Source: Rhodocyclaceae bacterium UBA2271 (lineage in GTDB: Bacteria > Pseudomonadota > Gammaproteobacteria > Burkholderiales > Rhodocyclaceae). Taken from it: a DNA stretch of 53,586 nt. The translations under genes and the position numbers were made by a program. Where the stretch lies: contig DDXB01000055.1 in NCBI GenBank assembly GCA_002347405.1, positions 1-53,586 of the forward strand. Reading direction: 5' to 3'. Below are positions 17,147-24,492 of this stretch, piece by piece. Below the pieces are notes generated by a model. The model was not told the origin of the DNA. It searched no databases and saw only the letters and a program-made list of their open reading frames with translations. How positions within the stretch are numbered: position 1 is the stretch's first letter; each line of letters starts with the position of its first letter.

Positions 17147-17470
17147 ATGAAGCAACTGACCGCCACCCAGCTCAAGGAATGGCTCGACGACCCCGGTCGC
17201 GCGCCACCGTTGCTGATCGACGTGCGGGAGCCCTGGGAATTCGATGTCGTGCGCATTCCCGGGGCCAAACTGATACCGATGCGCGCGATCCCGGCGCGCT
17301 ACCTTGAACTGCAACGCGACGCCGAGACTGTCATCGTCTGCCACCATGGCGCCCGCAGCTATCAGGTCGGGATGTTTCTCGAACACCAGGGCTTTACCAA
17401 CATCATCAATCTCTACGGTGGCATGGCGGCCTGGTCGCGCGATGTCGACCCTTCGGCACCCACCTACTGA
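17147..17470 (+). CDS. Rhodanese-like sulfurtransferase domain protein
   Basis: This 107-residue single-domain rhodanese is cytosolic. The active-site loop is CHHGARS with Cys65; the LLIDVREPWEFDVVRIPGA strand-loop (residues 22-40) and the C-terminal GGMAAWSRDVDP are typical. It can carry persulfide sulfur, but the acceptor is unknown. I chose the ATG at 17147 because earlier in-frame sequence lies in the inverted-repeat element. It ends 25 bases before tolC. Confidence 0.88.
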   Translation: MKQLTATQLKEWLDDPGRAPPLLIDVREPWEFDVVRIPGAKLIPMRAIPARYLELQRDAETVIVCHHGARSYQVGMFLEHQGFTNIINLYGGMAAWSRDVDPSAPTY

Positions 17471-17495
17471 ATATTCACCATTACCGGAGACTCGC

Positions 17496-18827
17496 ATGAA
17501 GCTCGCCCTGAAAACATTGATTGCATTTGCCGTTGCAGGAGGTGCCCTGAATGTCCATTCAGCCGATCTGCTGCAGGTCTATCGGGATGCCGTGGGCTTT
17601 GATGCGCAATATGCCGCCGCCCGCGCCCAGCTCGATGCCGGCCGGGAAAAGCTGCCGCAGGGCCGCGCCGGTCTCTTGCCGGTCATCGGCTTGTCCGCGA
17701 ACACGACGTGGAACGATATTGAATCCACTTCGCGCACCAGCCCGTCGGTGACACGCAGCGGAGCCTACAACAGCAACGGCTGGGGCGTGTCGCTCGCGCA
17801 GCCCCTGTTCCGCTGGCAGAACTGGGTGGGCTACCAGCAAGCCGGCCTGGCCGTGGCCTCCGCCGAAACGCAATACGCCCAGGCCAGCCAGGATCTCATC
17901 CTGCGCGTAGCCCAGGCCTACTTCGACGTGCTGCTGGCGCAGGAAACGCTGGCGACCGCGCACGCGCAAAAAGTAGCCATCGACCAGCAGCTCGAGTCGG
18001 CCAAGCGCAACTTCGAGGTCGGTACGGCCACCATCACCGACACCCACGAGGCGCAGGCGCGCTTCGACCTGACCGTCGCGCAGGAAATTGCCGCCGAGAA
18101 CGATCTGACCGTCAAGCGGCAGACCCTGCTGACCTTGACCGGCAAGGAAGCCGCGCCCCTGAAAGCGCTGCGGCCCAATGTGCAGATCGCCCGGCCGCAG
18201 CCCGACGATATCGCGCAGTGGGTGGCCTCCGCCGAAACCGGCAACCTGGGCGTGCAACTGGCCCAGACCAACTTCGCGATTGCCAGCCGCGAAATCGAAA
18301 AGCAGCGCGCCGGCCACTATCCGACGCTCGATCTGGTCGCCACCCACGGTCGGAGCGCGGCCGGCGGCAGTGTCATCCCGGGCGGCACGGGCAGCGACGG
18401 CAAGAGCAGCACCATTGGGTTGCAGCTCGCCGTGCCCCTCTTTGCGGGCGGCGCGGTCTCGTCGCGTGACCGCGAGGCGGTTGCCCTCAATGAAAAGGCG
18501 CGCGCCGATCTGGACAATGCGCGCCGCTCCGCCACCCTGGGCGCCCGTCAGGCCTACCTCGGCGTGACGGCCGGTCTTGCCCAGGTGCGGGCGCTCGAAG
18601 CGGGCGTGGCCTCGTCGCAGCTCGCCGTCGAATCCAACCAGCTGGGTTATGAGGTCGGCGTACGGATCAACATCGATGTGCTGAACGCGCAGAGCCAGTT
18701 GTTCGACACACGTCAGAAGCTGGCGAAGGCGCGTCTCGACACCCTCATCGCCCAGCTCAGGCTCAAGGCCGCCATTGGCAGCCTTTCCGAGGACGATCTG
18801 GCGGCGCTCAACGCGCTGCTGGATTAA
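17496..18827 (+). CDS. tolC: TolC family outer membrane efflux channel
   Basis: This outer-membrane channel forms a trimeric beta-barrel and an alpha-helical tunnel that dock with RND adaptors. The 443-residue precursor begins with a signal peptide (MKLALKTLIAFAVAGGALNVHSA). It shows the duplicated TolC domain: DLLQVYRDAVGFDAQYAAARAQLDAG early, GVSLAQPLFRWQNW, QDLILRVAQAYFDVLLAQETL, and the second repeat GLQLAVPLFAGGAVSSRDREA with VGVRINIDVLNAQSQLFD. The start has a good GGAGA site. It is probably shared by the two RND pairs upstream. In related genomes waaA often follows, but here a 5.6-kb signalling cassette intervenes. Confidence 0.9.
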   Translation: MKLALKTLIAFAVAGGALNVHSADLLQVYRDAVGFDAQYAAARAQLDAGREKLPQGRAGLLPVIGLSANTTWNDIESTSRTSPSVTRSGAYNSNGWGVSLAQPLFRWQNWVGYQQAGLAVASAETQYAQASQDLILRVAQAYFDVLLAQETLATAHAQKVAIDQQLESAKRNFEVGTATITDTHEAQARFDLTVAQEIAAENDLTVKRQTLLTLTGKEAAPLKALRPNVQIARPQPDDIAQWVASAETGNLGVQLAQTNFAIASREIEKQRAGHYPTLDLVATHGRSAAGGSVIPGGTGSDGKSSTIGLQLAVPLFAGGAVSSRDREAVALNEKARADLDNARRSATLGARQAYLGVTAGLAQVRALEAGVASSQLAVESNQLGYEVGVRINIDVLNAQSQLFDTRQKLAKARLDTLIAQLRLKAAIGSLSEDDLAALNALLD

Positions 18828-19041
18828 CTTTCCCGGTCGGCACCATGATCTGTTTCATGGTGCGCCGGGTGGCGCCCCGATGCCGGGCCGCGAAGGCGCG
18901 ACCGGCCTCGGCAAAGCCCTCAACCAATACCCAGTCGATTTCGGCAGGCGTGGCAGAAGTCAGCACGATTTCGCGGCGATAGCCGGGCGAACGGCCGTCC
19001 CAATAACCCGCGGCGTCGCTGCAGGCAGGGTTGTAGTAGTA
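18808..19041 (-). pseudogene. Gene remnant carrying a waaA 3'-end segment
   Basis: An open stretch without a start codon runs from a stop at 19042-19044 to a stop at 18808-18810. Its later part (AGRAFAARHRGATRRTM) is encoded by 51 bases identical to the 3' end of waaA. Just before it, PAEIDWVLVEGFAE resembles the WaaC segment QAEIDWVVEEGFAE, suggesting but not proving a WaaC/WaaA deletion fusion. The frame overlaps the convergent end of tolC. It is most likely debris of the insertion event. Confidence 0.4.
18856..18906 (+). repeat. 51-bp direct repeat, left copy
   Basis: It is identical to 24538-24588, starts CATGGTGCGCCGGGTGGCGC and ends GCGCGACCGGC. The two copies bound the KaiC/histidine-kinase/GGDEF-EAL cassette, 5.68 kb apart. 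The right copy is the native 3' coding end of waaA. Confidence 0.92.
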
Positions 19042-19249
19042 TCAACCCGTTACCCTGCTCGCGGACGGAATCGAGCGCATCGCTCGAACTAAAAAGCACG
19101 CCACAAGGAAGCACGCCACAAGGCTTCGAAAAACAGGACGAAGAATATGGCCAATATGCCTCCGGCTAATAGTTTATCCAGCTCGGGATGCTTGACCCCG
19201 GAGAGCGGCTGCATGCCACCATCGTCGTTGATATCGGCCGATTATTGAT
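18907..19249. other. Spacer upstream of the KaiC cassette
   Basis: Apart from the remnant on the minus strand I find no credible gene. It contains a perfect 15-bp tandem duplication, AAGCACGCCACAAGG, at 19094-19108 and 19109-19123. No convincing promoter could be fixed, although one for the cassette should lie here. Confidence 0.6.
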
Positions 19250-19681
19250 ATGTTGCCTATGGAAACCAGAGACCCGCCGCGGCGCCAGTTAATCGAAAGA
19301 CTCATGGCACAGCACCCTGAAAAAGTTGCGGATGCCGCGATTGACTTATGGGAGCAGATGGCGACCCAAATCATTTCGATCGTGGGTGAGGACGGGTTCA
19401 ATTCACTGTATGCGAGAAGCGTATTCCTTGCCCAGCAGACCTTTCCCTGGCTCACGGCCAGTTCACTGTCGCAACAGACTGATCAGCGGTTCGCGGAATT
19501 AAAAAAGCGCCTTGAGGGACAAACACCGTCGCAAGCCCGTGAAGCAAACAGCCTGTTACTGCTGACGTTCACCGGCATCCTGGCCGAGTTAATTGGCGAA
19601 CCGTTAACCACCCGCATTTTAGGTTCTGCCTGGGGCGATGACGCTTCGACCAGTACCAGCAAGGAGTTCAAGCATGAGTAA
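19250..19681 (+). CDS. Hypothetical helical protein preceding KaiC-like ATPase
   Basis: The 143-residue soluble protein is predicted to be mostly alpha-helical, with no signal peptide or membrane segment. Recognisable stretches are RQLIERLMAQHPEKVADAAI, WEQMATQIISIVGEDGF and FTGILAELIGEPLTTRILG. I do not recognise the family. It starts at ATG 19250, with an in-frame ATG at 19259 as the alternative. Its last 8 bases overlap the KaiC-like start, which argues for translational coupling and a functional link with that ATPase. Its position is where a KaiB-type partner might be expected, but it has no visible similarity to KaiB's short thioredoxin-like fold. Confidence 0.75.
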   Translation: MLPMETRDPPRRQLIERLMAQHPEKVADAAIDLWEQMATQIISIVGEDGFNSLYARSVFLAQQTFPWLTASSLSQQTDQRFAELKKRLEGQTPSQAREANSLLLLTFTGILAELIGEPLTTRILGSAWGDDASTSTSKEFKHE

Positions 19682-21131
19682 CAAGGTAACCATACGTTGT
19701 CTGCCATCCGGCGTACCGGGCCTGGACAACCTGTTGGGTGGAGGCCTGCCGGAATTTTCGTTTAACTTGATTGCGGGCACGCCGGGAAGCGGAAAAACAA
19801 CGCTCGCTCACCAGATCATGTTCTCGCTGGCCAACCCGCAATACCGGGCACTGTTCTTTACGGTACTCGGGGAACCCGCTTTGAAGATGCTCCGCTACCA
19901 ACAGCAGTTTGCGTTTTTTGATCACGACAAAATCAATGAATCGATCCGTTTCGTCAACCTGTCTGCAGAGCTCCTGGAGGGGGATTTTGACCGCGTCCTG
20001 GCACGCATCGCCGACGAAGTGAAAGCCTATGCACCAAGTCTGGTGTTCGTGGATTCGTTTCGCTCAGTCGTGCAGTCAGCCAAGCGCGAGGATCTGAGCG
20101 TGTCCGATCTGCAGCGGTTCGTACAGCAGCTGGGCATGCAAATGACGAGCTGGCAGGCCACCACGTTCCTGATCGGTGAATATCTGGCCCCAGAGACCGA
20201 GTCAAGTCCTGTCTTTACCGTGGCGGATGGCATCCTGTGGCTTTCGCAAAATTTGCACCGCAACTCCATGGTGCGCAAGGTGCAAGTGGTCAAAATGCGT
20301 GGTCAGGCACAGGCACCGGGTTTGCATACGTTCCGGATTGGCGATGCCGGACTCCGGATTTTCCCGCGGGCGATTGTCCAACCGGGCGGGATCACCGGGT
20401 CTGTGACGTCCACGGGAGATGCGCGTGTGCCCATGGGAATACCCGGCCTCGATGAGATGCTGGGCGGCGGCTTGCCGGCTGGCTATTCGCTGCTTCTGGT
20501 CGGCCCATCCGGTTCCGGAAAAACCGTCATGGCGACGGAATTTCTCGCCGAAGGGGTGCGCCGGGGCGAACCCGGTGTGATCGCGGCGTTTGAGAAAAGC
20601 CCCAGCCAGCTGCTGAACAATAAACTGTCCGAGCTGGTCAAGGCCGGGAAAGTGGGGGTGATCAACACGCGCTCGCTGGATTTGTCGATCGATGAAACCC
20701 TGCATGACCTGATTGTAATGATCAAACGGACGCAGGCCAAGCGCGTTGTCATCGACTCCCTGTCGGGATTCGAGCTGGCACTGGCACCCGAATTCAGTGA
20801 AGATTTCCGCGGATCGCTGTACCGGATGATTGCCGAGCTGACGGCCATGGGCGTGACGATATTGATGATCTCGGAACTGGAAGACCGCTACACCGATTTG
20901 CGCTTCAGTCCATTTGGAAGTGCCCTTCTCGCTGACGCCATTATCGTGCAGCGCTATGTCGAAATCGCTGGCCAATTCAAACGCGCCTTCTCGGTCATTA
21001 AAGTCCGCGGCAGTGAGCACAGCAAGGACATTCGCTTGTTTGACATTACAAACAAGGGCATCGTTATTGGCGAGACCATGTCCGAGTACGCTGGCATCCT
21101 GTCGGGCCGGCCGACGCTCAGTCCCGGCTAG
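19674..21131 (+). CDS. KaiC-like tandem RecA ATPase
   Basis: This 485-residue cytosolic protein has two KaiC domains. The P-loops are GTPGSGKT (residues 35-42) and GPSGSGKT (277-284). Each domain starts with the KaiC signature (SGVPGLDNLLGGGLPEFS; MGIPGLDEMLGGGLPAGYS) and has a Walker-B-type VFVDS or VIDSLSG. By eye, only one of the two catalytic Glu residues survives in each domain (LGEP in CI, FEKS in CII). The positions of Ser431/Thr432 in cyanobacterial KaiC are Ala and Leu (GSALLADAIIV), so the circadian phosphorylation cycle is unlikely. No kaiA or kaiB is nearby. An AAGGAG site precedes the ATG. It probably acts as an ATP-dependent switch for the two signalling proteins downstream. Confidence 0.9.
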   Translation: MSNKVTIRCLPSGVPGLDNLLGGGLPEFSFNLIAGTPGSGKTTLAHQIMFSLANPQYRALFFTVLGEPALKMLRYQQQFAFFDHDKINESIRFVNLSAELLEGDFDRVLARIADEVKAYAPSLVFVDSFRSVVQSAKREDLSVSDLQRFVQQLGMQMTSWQATTFLIGEYLAPETESSPVFTVADGILWLSQNLHRNSMVRKVQVVKMRGQAQAPGLHTFRIGDAGLRIFPRAIVQPGGITGSVTSTGDARVPMGIPGLDEMLGGGLPAGYSLLLVGPSGSGKTVMATEFLAEGVRRGEPGVIAAFEKSPSQLLNNKLSELVKAGKVGVINTRSLDLSIDETLHDLIVMIKRTQAKRVVIDSLSGFELALAPEFSEDFRGSLYRMIAELTAMGVTILMISELEDRYTDLRFSPFGSALLADAIIVQRYVEIAGQFKRAFSVIKVRGSEHSKDIRLFDITNKGIVIGETMSEYAGILSGRPTLSPG

Positions 21132-21140
21132 AACGCCCCG

Positions 21141-22661
21141 ATGACGGAGCGTGGTAAATGGAACAGAAGAGGCAGCGACGGCGCTGCTGATAGCGACGAT
21201 CCGGGTTCGCCAGCGGCCATGGACGATAAGTCGGCCGTTCGAAGCCGCGAAACCTTGGCCACGGCGCGCGAAGATGCCGTGGATTTGCGCGAAAATGCTG
21301 TCGACGTGCGCGAAGGGTCAGCCACCTCGCGCGAGCGGATAATTCGCGCGGCGGAGACGACCCAGGCAGCGTCAGACGAACACATGTCGATGTTGCAGCA
21401 AGCGAACGCACGCCTGATCATTTCGACCATCGAAGCACAAAAACTGGCCGAACAAGTCGAAATAGCCAAAGCTCAGATGGAGGGCGCCAAGGCCTTGGCG
21501 GAAAAAGCCAACCTCGCCAAATCGGATTTCCTGTCCAGCATGAGCCATGAGCTGCGCACCCCGCTCAATGCCATCCTCGGCTTCGCCCAGTTGCTGGAAG
21601 CCGGTTCACCACCGCCCACGGCTACACAGGCTGAACGGCTGCACCAGATCATCAAGTCCGGCTGGTATCTGCTGGACCTGATCAACGAAATCCTCGATCT
21701 CGCGGTGATCGAGTCCGGCAAACTTTCGCTGTCGCTGGAGCCCTTGTCGCTGTCCGAAGTGCTGCTCGAATGCCAGGCCATGATCGGACCGCAGGCGCAA
21801 CAACGCGGCATCAACATCAGCTTCGCCAAAGTCGACCCCACCTGGTTTGCTTATGCCGACCACACCCGGGTCAAGCAGGTTCTGATCAACCTGCTTTCCA
21901 ATGCGATCAAATACAACCGCGAACAGGGAACGGTCGAGGTGGCATGCACCGCGCTCAGCCCGGAACGCATCCGCATCCGCATCAAGGACAGCGGTGCGGG
22001 CTTGCCCCCGGAAAAGCTGGCGCAGCTGTTTCAGCCGTTCAACCGTCTGGGGCAGGAGACCGGCACTGAGGAAGGAACCGGCATCGGCCTGATGGTCACC
22101 AAGCAACTGGTCGAACTGATGGGCGGTGCTATCGGTGTGGAAAGCACCGTCGGCGTGGGCAGCGAATTCTGGGTCGACCTGGTCCGCGATGTCATGCCAC
22201 AACTTGCTGCTGAACATGTCATGGCTGCAGAACTTGTGCCGCATGCGCAGGGAAATGCGGCGCTGCGCACCCTGCTCTATGTGGAAGACAATCCGGCCAA
22301 CCTGATGCTGGTCGAGCAGATCATCGAGGGTGTCCCGCATGTCCGCATGCTGAGCGCGCGCGATGGCAATAGCGGCATCGCCCTGGCGCGCGCCCATCTG
22401 CCGGAGGTGATCCTGATGGATATCAACCTGCCTGGCATCAGCGGTATCCAGGCACTGAAAATCCTGCGTGAAGATCCGGCCACGGCGCACATCCCCGTGC
22501 TGGCCATCAGCGCCAATGCCATGCCACGCGATATCCAGAAAGGCCTGGAGGCCGGATTCTTCCGCTATCTCACCAAGCCGATCAAGATCAGCGAATTCAT
22601 GCAGGCGCTGGATAGTGCGCTGGAACTTGCGGTAGCGGGAAAAGACGGCGCAAGTATTTAG
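21141..22661 (+). CDS. Soluble hybrid histidine kinase with C-terminal receiver
   Basis: This 506-residue protein has no membrane segment. After about 27 residues comes a heptad-like coiled coil (AREDAVDLRENAVDVREG, ANARLIISTIEAQKLAEQVE), which is homologous to the N-terminus of the GGDEF-EAL protein downstream. The kinase core has the H-box SHELRTPLNAILGF (His about 136), N-box NLLSNAIKYN, G1 DSGAGLPPE and G2 GTGIGLMVTKQLVELMGG. A receiver follows with the phospho-acceptor Asp in LMDINLPG (about 427) and Lys in LTKPIK. The ATG at 21141 lacks a good ribosome site. Homology with the paralogue, which begins MDDK, suggests ATG 21219 as a likely alternative. It follows the KaiC-like gene by 9 bp. 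Confidence 0.9.
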   Translation: MTERGKWNRRGSDGAADSDDPGSPAAMDDKSAVRSRETLATAREDAVDLRENAVDVREGSATSRERIIRAAETTQAASDEHMSMLQQANARLIISTIEAQKLAEQVEIAKAQMEGAKALAEKANLAKSDFLSSMSHELRTPLNAILGFAQLLEAGSPPPTATQAERLHQIIKSGWYLLDLINEILDLAVIESGKLSLSLEPLSLSEVLLECQAMIGPQAQQRGINISFAKVDPTWFAYADHTRVKQVLINLLSNAIKYNREQGTVEVACTALSPERIRIRIKDSGAGLPPEKLAQLFQPFNRLGQETGTEEGTGIGLMVTKQLVELMGGAIGVESTVGVGSEFWVDLVRDVMPQLAAEHVMAAELVPHAQGNAALRTLLYVEDNPANLMLVEQIIEGVPHVRMLSARDGNSGIALARAHLPEVILMDINLPGISGIQALKILREDPATAHIPVLAISANAMPRDIQKGLEAGFFRYLTKPIKISEFMQALDSALELAVAGKDGASI

Positions 22662-22938
22662 GCGGCCCGCTATTCCAGCCCCGATTGTCAGAGGCCGCGC
22701 CCGCTCAAATGCCCTGAACACTGACCTGTTGTTCGTGAACCTAATGTCCTGCAATATGGTCTATGAACGTAGTGATCACGGCGGTGAACAGCCCCAGGCT
22801 CTGTGCGACATCGTACCGACTGTTGTGGGTAACAGGCCTAGCCTTCCTGTGCTCCCGCCAGAACCGGGTAATGGAGGATGGTAATGGTCAGAAATAATCA
22901 ATACGGCGCTGCGGATCCCCTACAGGGAAAGCGCTGTC
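22662..22938. other. Spacer between histidine kinase and GGDEF-EAL genes
   Basis: The 277-bp spacer holds no gene of normal size. At its end a 21-codon open frame (22884-22949) has a strong upstream GGAGGATGG and overlaps the GGDEF-EAL start in another phase; it may be a coupling leader. No terminator-like hairpin with a T-run is visible. Confidence 0.5.
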
Positions 22939-22949
22939 ATGGACGATAA
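22884..22949 (+). other. Possible short leader ORF overlapping the GGDEF-EAL start
   Basis: This 21-codon frame begins with ATG, is preceded by AATGGAGGATGGTA and ends at TAA 11 bases inside the next gene. The ribosome site is better than that of the main gene. Translation is not proven. Confidence 0.3.
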
Positions 22950-24492
22950 AGCGGCCGGTCCAGGCCGTGAGAAATTGGCTGCGGCCCGGGAAGAGGCCGT
23001 GGGTTTGCGCGAAAAGGCTGCCGACGCGTGCGCAGGGACCGTCGACACGCGCGAGCGGGAAATCCGCGCGGCAGGGATGACTCAGGGAGCGTCCGACGAT
23101 CAGATCAGCATGTTGCGGCAAGCGAACGCCCAGCTGGTTATCGCCACCATCGAAGCCCACAAGCTGGCCGAGCAGGTGCAAACGGCGAAGACCGAACTGG
23201 AGCACCTGGCGCATCACGATGTACTAACCGGCTTGCCCAACCGAACCCTGATGAACGACCGCTTGGCCCAGGCGCTTGCGCTGGCGCGGCGCTCCGGCAA
23301 GCAGCTCGCCGTGCTGTTCATGGACCTGGATCGCTTCAAGCACATCAACGACTCGCTGGGGCATACCGTGGGTGACCAATTGCTGCAGTCGGTGAGCCAG
23401 CGCCTGCTGGGCTGCGTGCGCCAGTCGGACACAATCAGCCGTCAGGGCGGGGATGAGTTCGTGACGCTGCTTCCCGATATTGATCATCCGGAAGACGCAG
23501 CCTTGTCTGCACAAAAGATGCTCATGACGATCGCGTTACCTCACCTCATCGACCAGCACGATCTGCATATCGGTGCGAGCATCGGCATCAGCATCTACCC
23601 GGAAGACGGCCTGGATGCGGAAACCCTGATCAAGCATGCGGACACCGCGATGTTTCACGCCAAGGATAACGGCCGCAACACCTACGCATTCTTCGAACAG
23701 GACATGACCGCCCGCGCCATTGCGCGACAATCCATCGAGGCCAGCCTGCGCCTCGCACTGGAACGGCAGGAATTCGTGTTGTACTATCAGCCGAAAATAA
23801 ACCTTCTCAGCGGCACGATCGTCGGCATCGAGGCGCTCGTCCGCTGGCAGCATCCGCAACGCGGGCTGCTGGAACCCGCAGAGTTCGTGCCCATCGCCGA
23901 AGACTGCGGGCTGATCCTGCCGATAGGCCGCTGGGTGCTGCGCGAAGCCTGTCTCCAGGCCCGCGCCTGGCAGGATGCGGGTTTGCCGCTGATCACCATT
24001 GCCGTCAACACCTCCGCGCTTGAGTTTCGCGCCGGGGACTTTCTCGAATACTTGCGCGCGACCCTCGATGAGTCGCGTCTGGAGCCGTGCTATCTGGAAC
24101 TTGAATTGACCGAAAGCATCCTCATGCGGGATGCCGCGTCTGCCGATTCCGTTCTGCACTCGCTCGCAGACCTGGGCGTCAAGCTTGCAGTCGATGACTT
24201 CGGCACCGGCTATTCCAGTCTGAGTTATCTGCGGCAGTTTCCGATCAATACCCTGAAGATCGACCAGTCGTTCGTGAACGAGATGACCCGCAACCCGGAC
24301 GATGCCACCATCGTCAGTGCCGTGATCAGCATGGGTAAAAGCCTCAGGCAACGCGTTATTGCGGAGGGCGTCGAAACAGCAGAGCAGGTGGCTTTTCTGC
24401 TGGCCCAGCATTGCGACGAGGGCCAAGGCTACTTTTTCGGCCGTCCGGTGGGGGCAGCGGCGCTCGCTATCTTGCTGCAGGCGGGAATTTGA
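22939..24492 (+). CDS. Diguanylate cyclase/phosphodiesterase (GGDEF-EAL) with shared coiled-coil N-terminus
   Basis: This 517-residue soluble protein can make and degrade cyclic di-GMP. Residues 1-85 are a coiled coil closely related to that of the neighbouring kinase (MDDKAAG, REKLAAAREEAVGLREKAAD, ANAQLVIATIEAHKLAEQV). The GGDEF domain follows with LTGLPNR, an intact GGDEF (170-174) and an RxxD inhibitory site (RQSD) five residues before it. The EAL domain keeps EAL (298-300), ELTES, DDFGTGYSSLSYL, KIDQSFV and EGVE, so both activities are plausible. The ATG at 22939 has GGGAAAG upstream. The stop at 24492 directly abuts the waaA stop on the other strand. Confidence 0.92.
   Translation: MDDKAAGPGREKLAAAREEAVGLREKAADACAGTVDTREREIRAAGMTQGASDDQISMLRQANAQLVIATIEAHKLAEQVQTAKTELEHLAHHDVLTGLPNRTLMNDRLAQALALARRSGKQLAVLFMDLDRFKHINDSLGHTVGDQLLQSVSQRLLGCVRQSDTISRQGGDEFVTLLPDIDHPEDAALSAQKMLMTIALPHLIDQHDLHIGASIGISIYPEDGLDAETLIKHADTAMFHAKDNGRNTYAFFEQDMTARAIARQSIEASLRLALERQEFVLYYQPKINLLSGTIVGIEALVRWQHPQRGLLEPAEFVPIAEDCGLILPIGRWVLREACLQARAWQDAGLPLITIAVNTSALEFRAGDFLEYLRATLDESRLEPCYLELELTESILMRDAASADSVLHSLADLGVKLAVDDFGTGYSSLSYLRQFPINTLKIDQSFVNEMTRNPDDATIVSAVISMGKSLRQRVIAEGVETAEQVAFLLAQHCDEGQGYFFGRPVGAAALAILLQAGI

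Noticed and set aside
18907..19249. Integrase or transposase explaining the cassette insertion
   Set aside because: No frame in this spacer or within the cassette shows transposase or recombinase motifs.
19674..21131. Circadian clock KaiC
   Set aside because: No kaiA or kaiB is present and the phosphorylation positions are Ala/Leu by eye; KaiC-like ATPase is the safer call.
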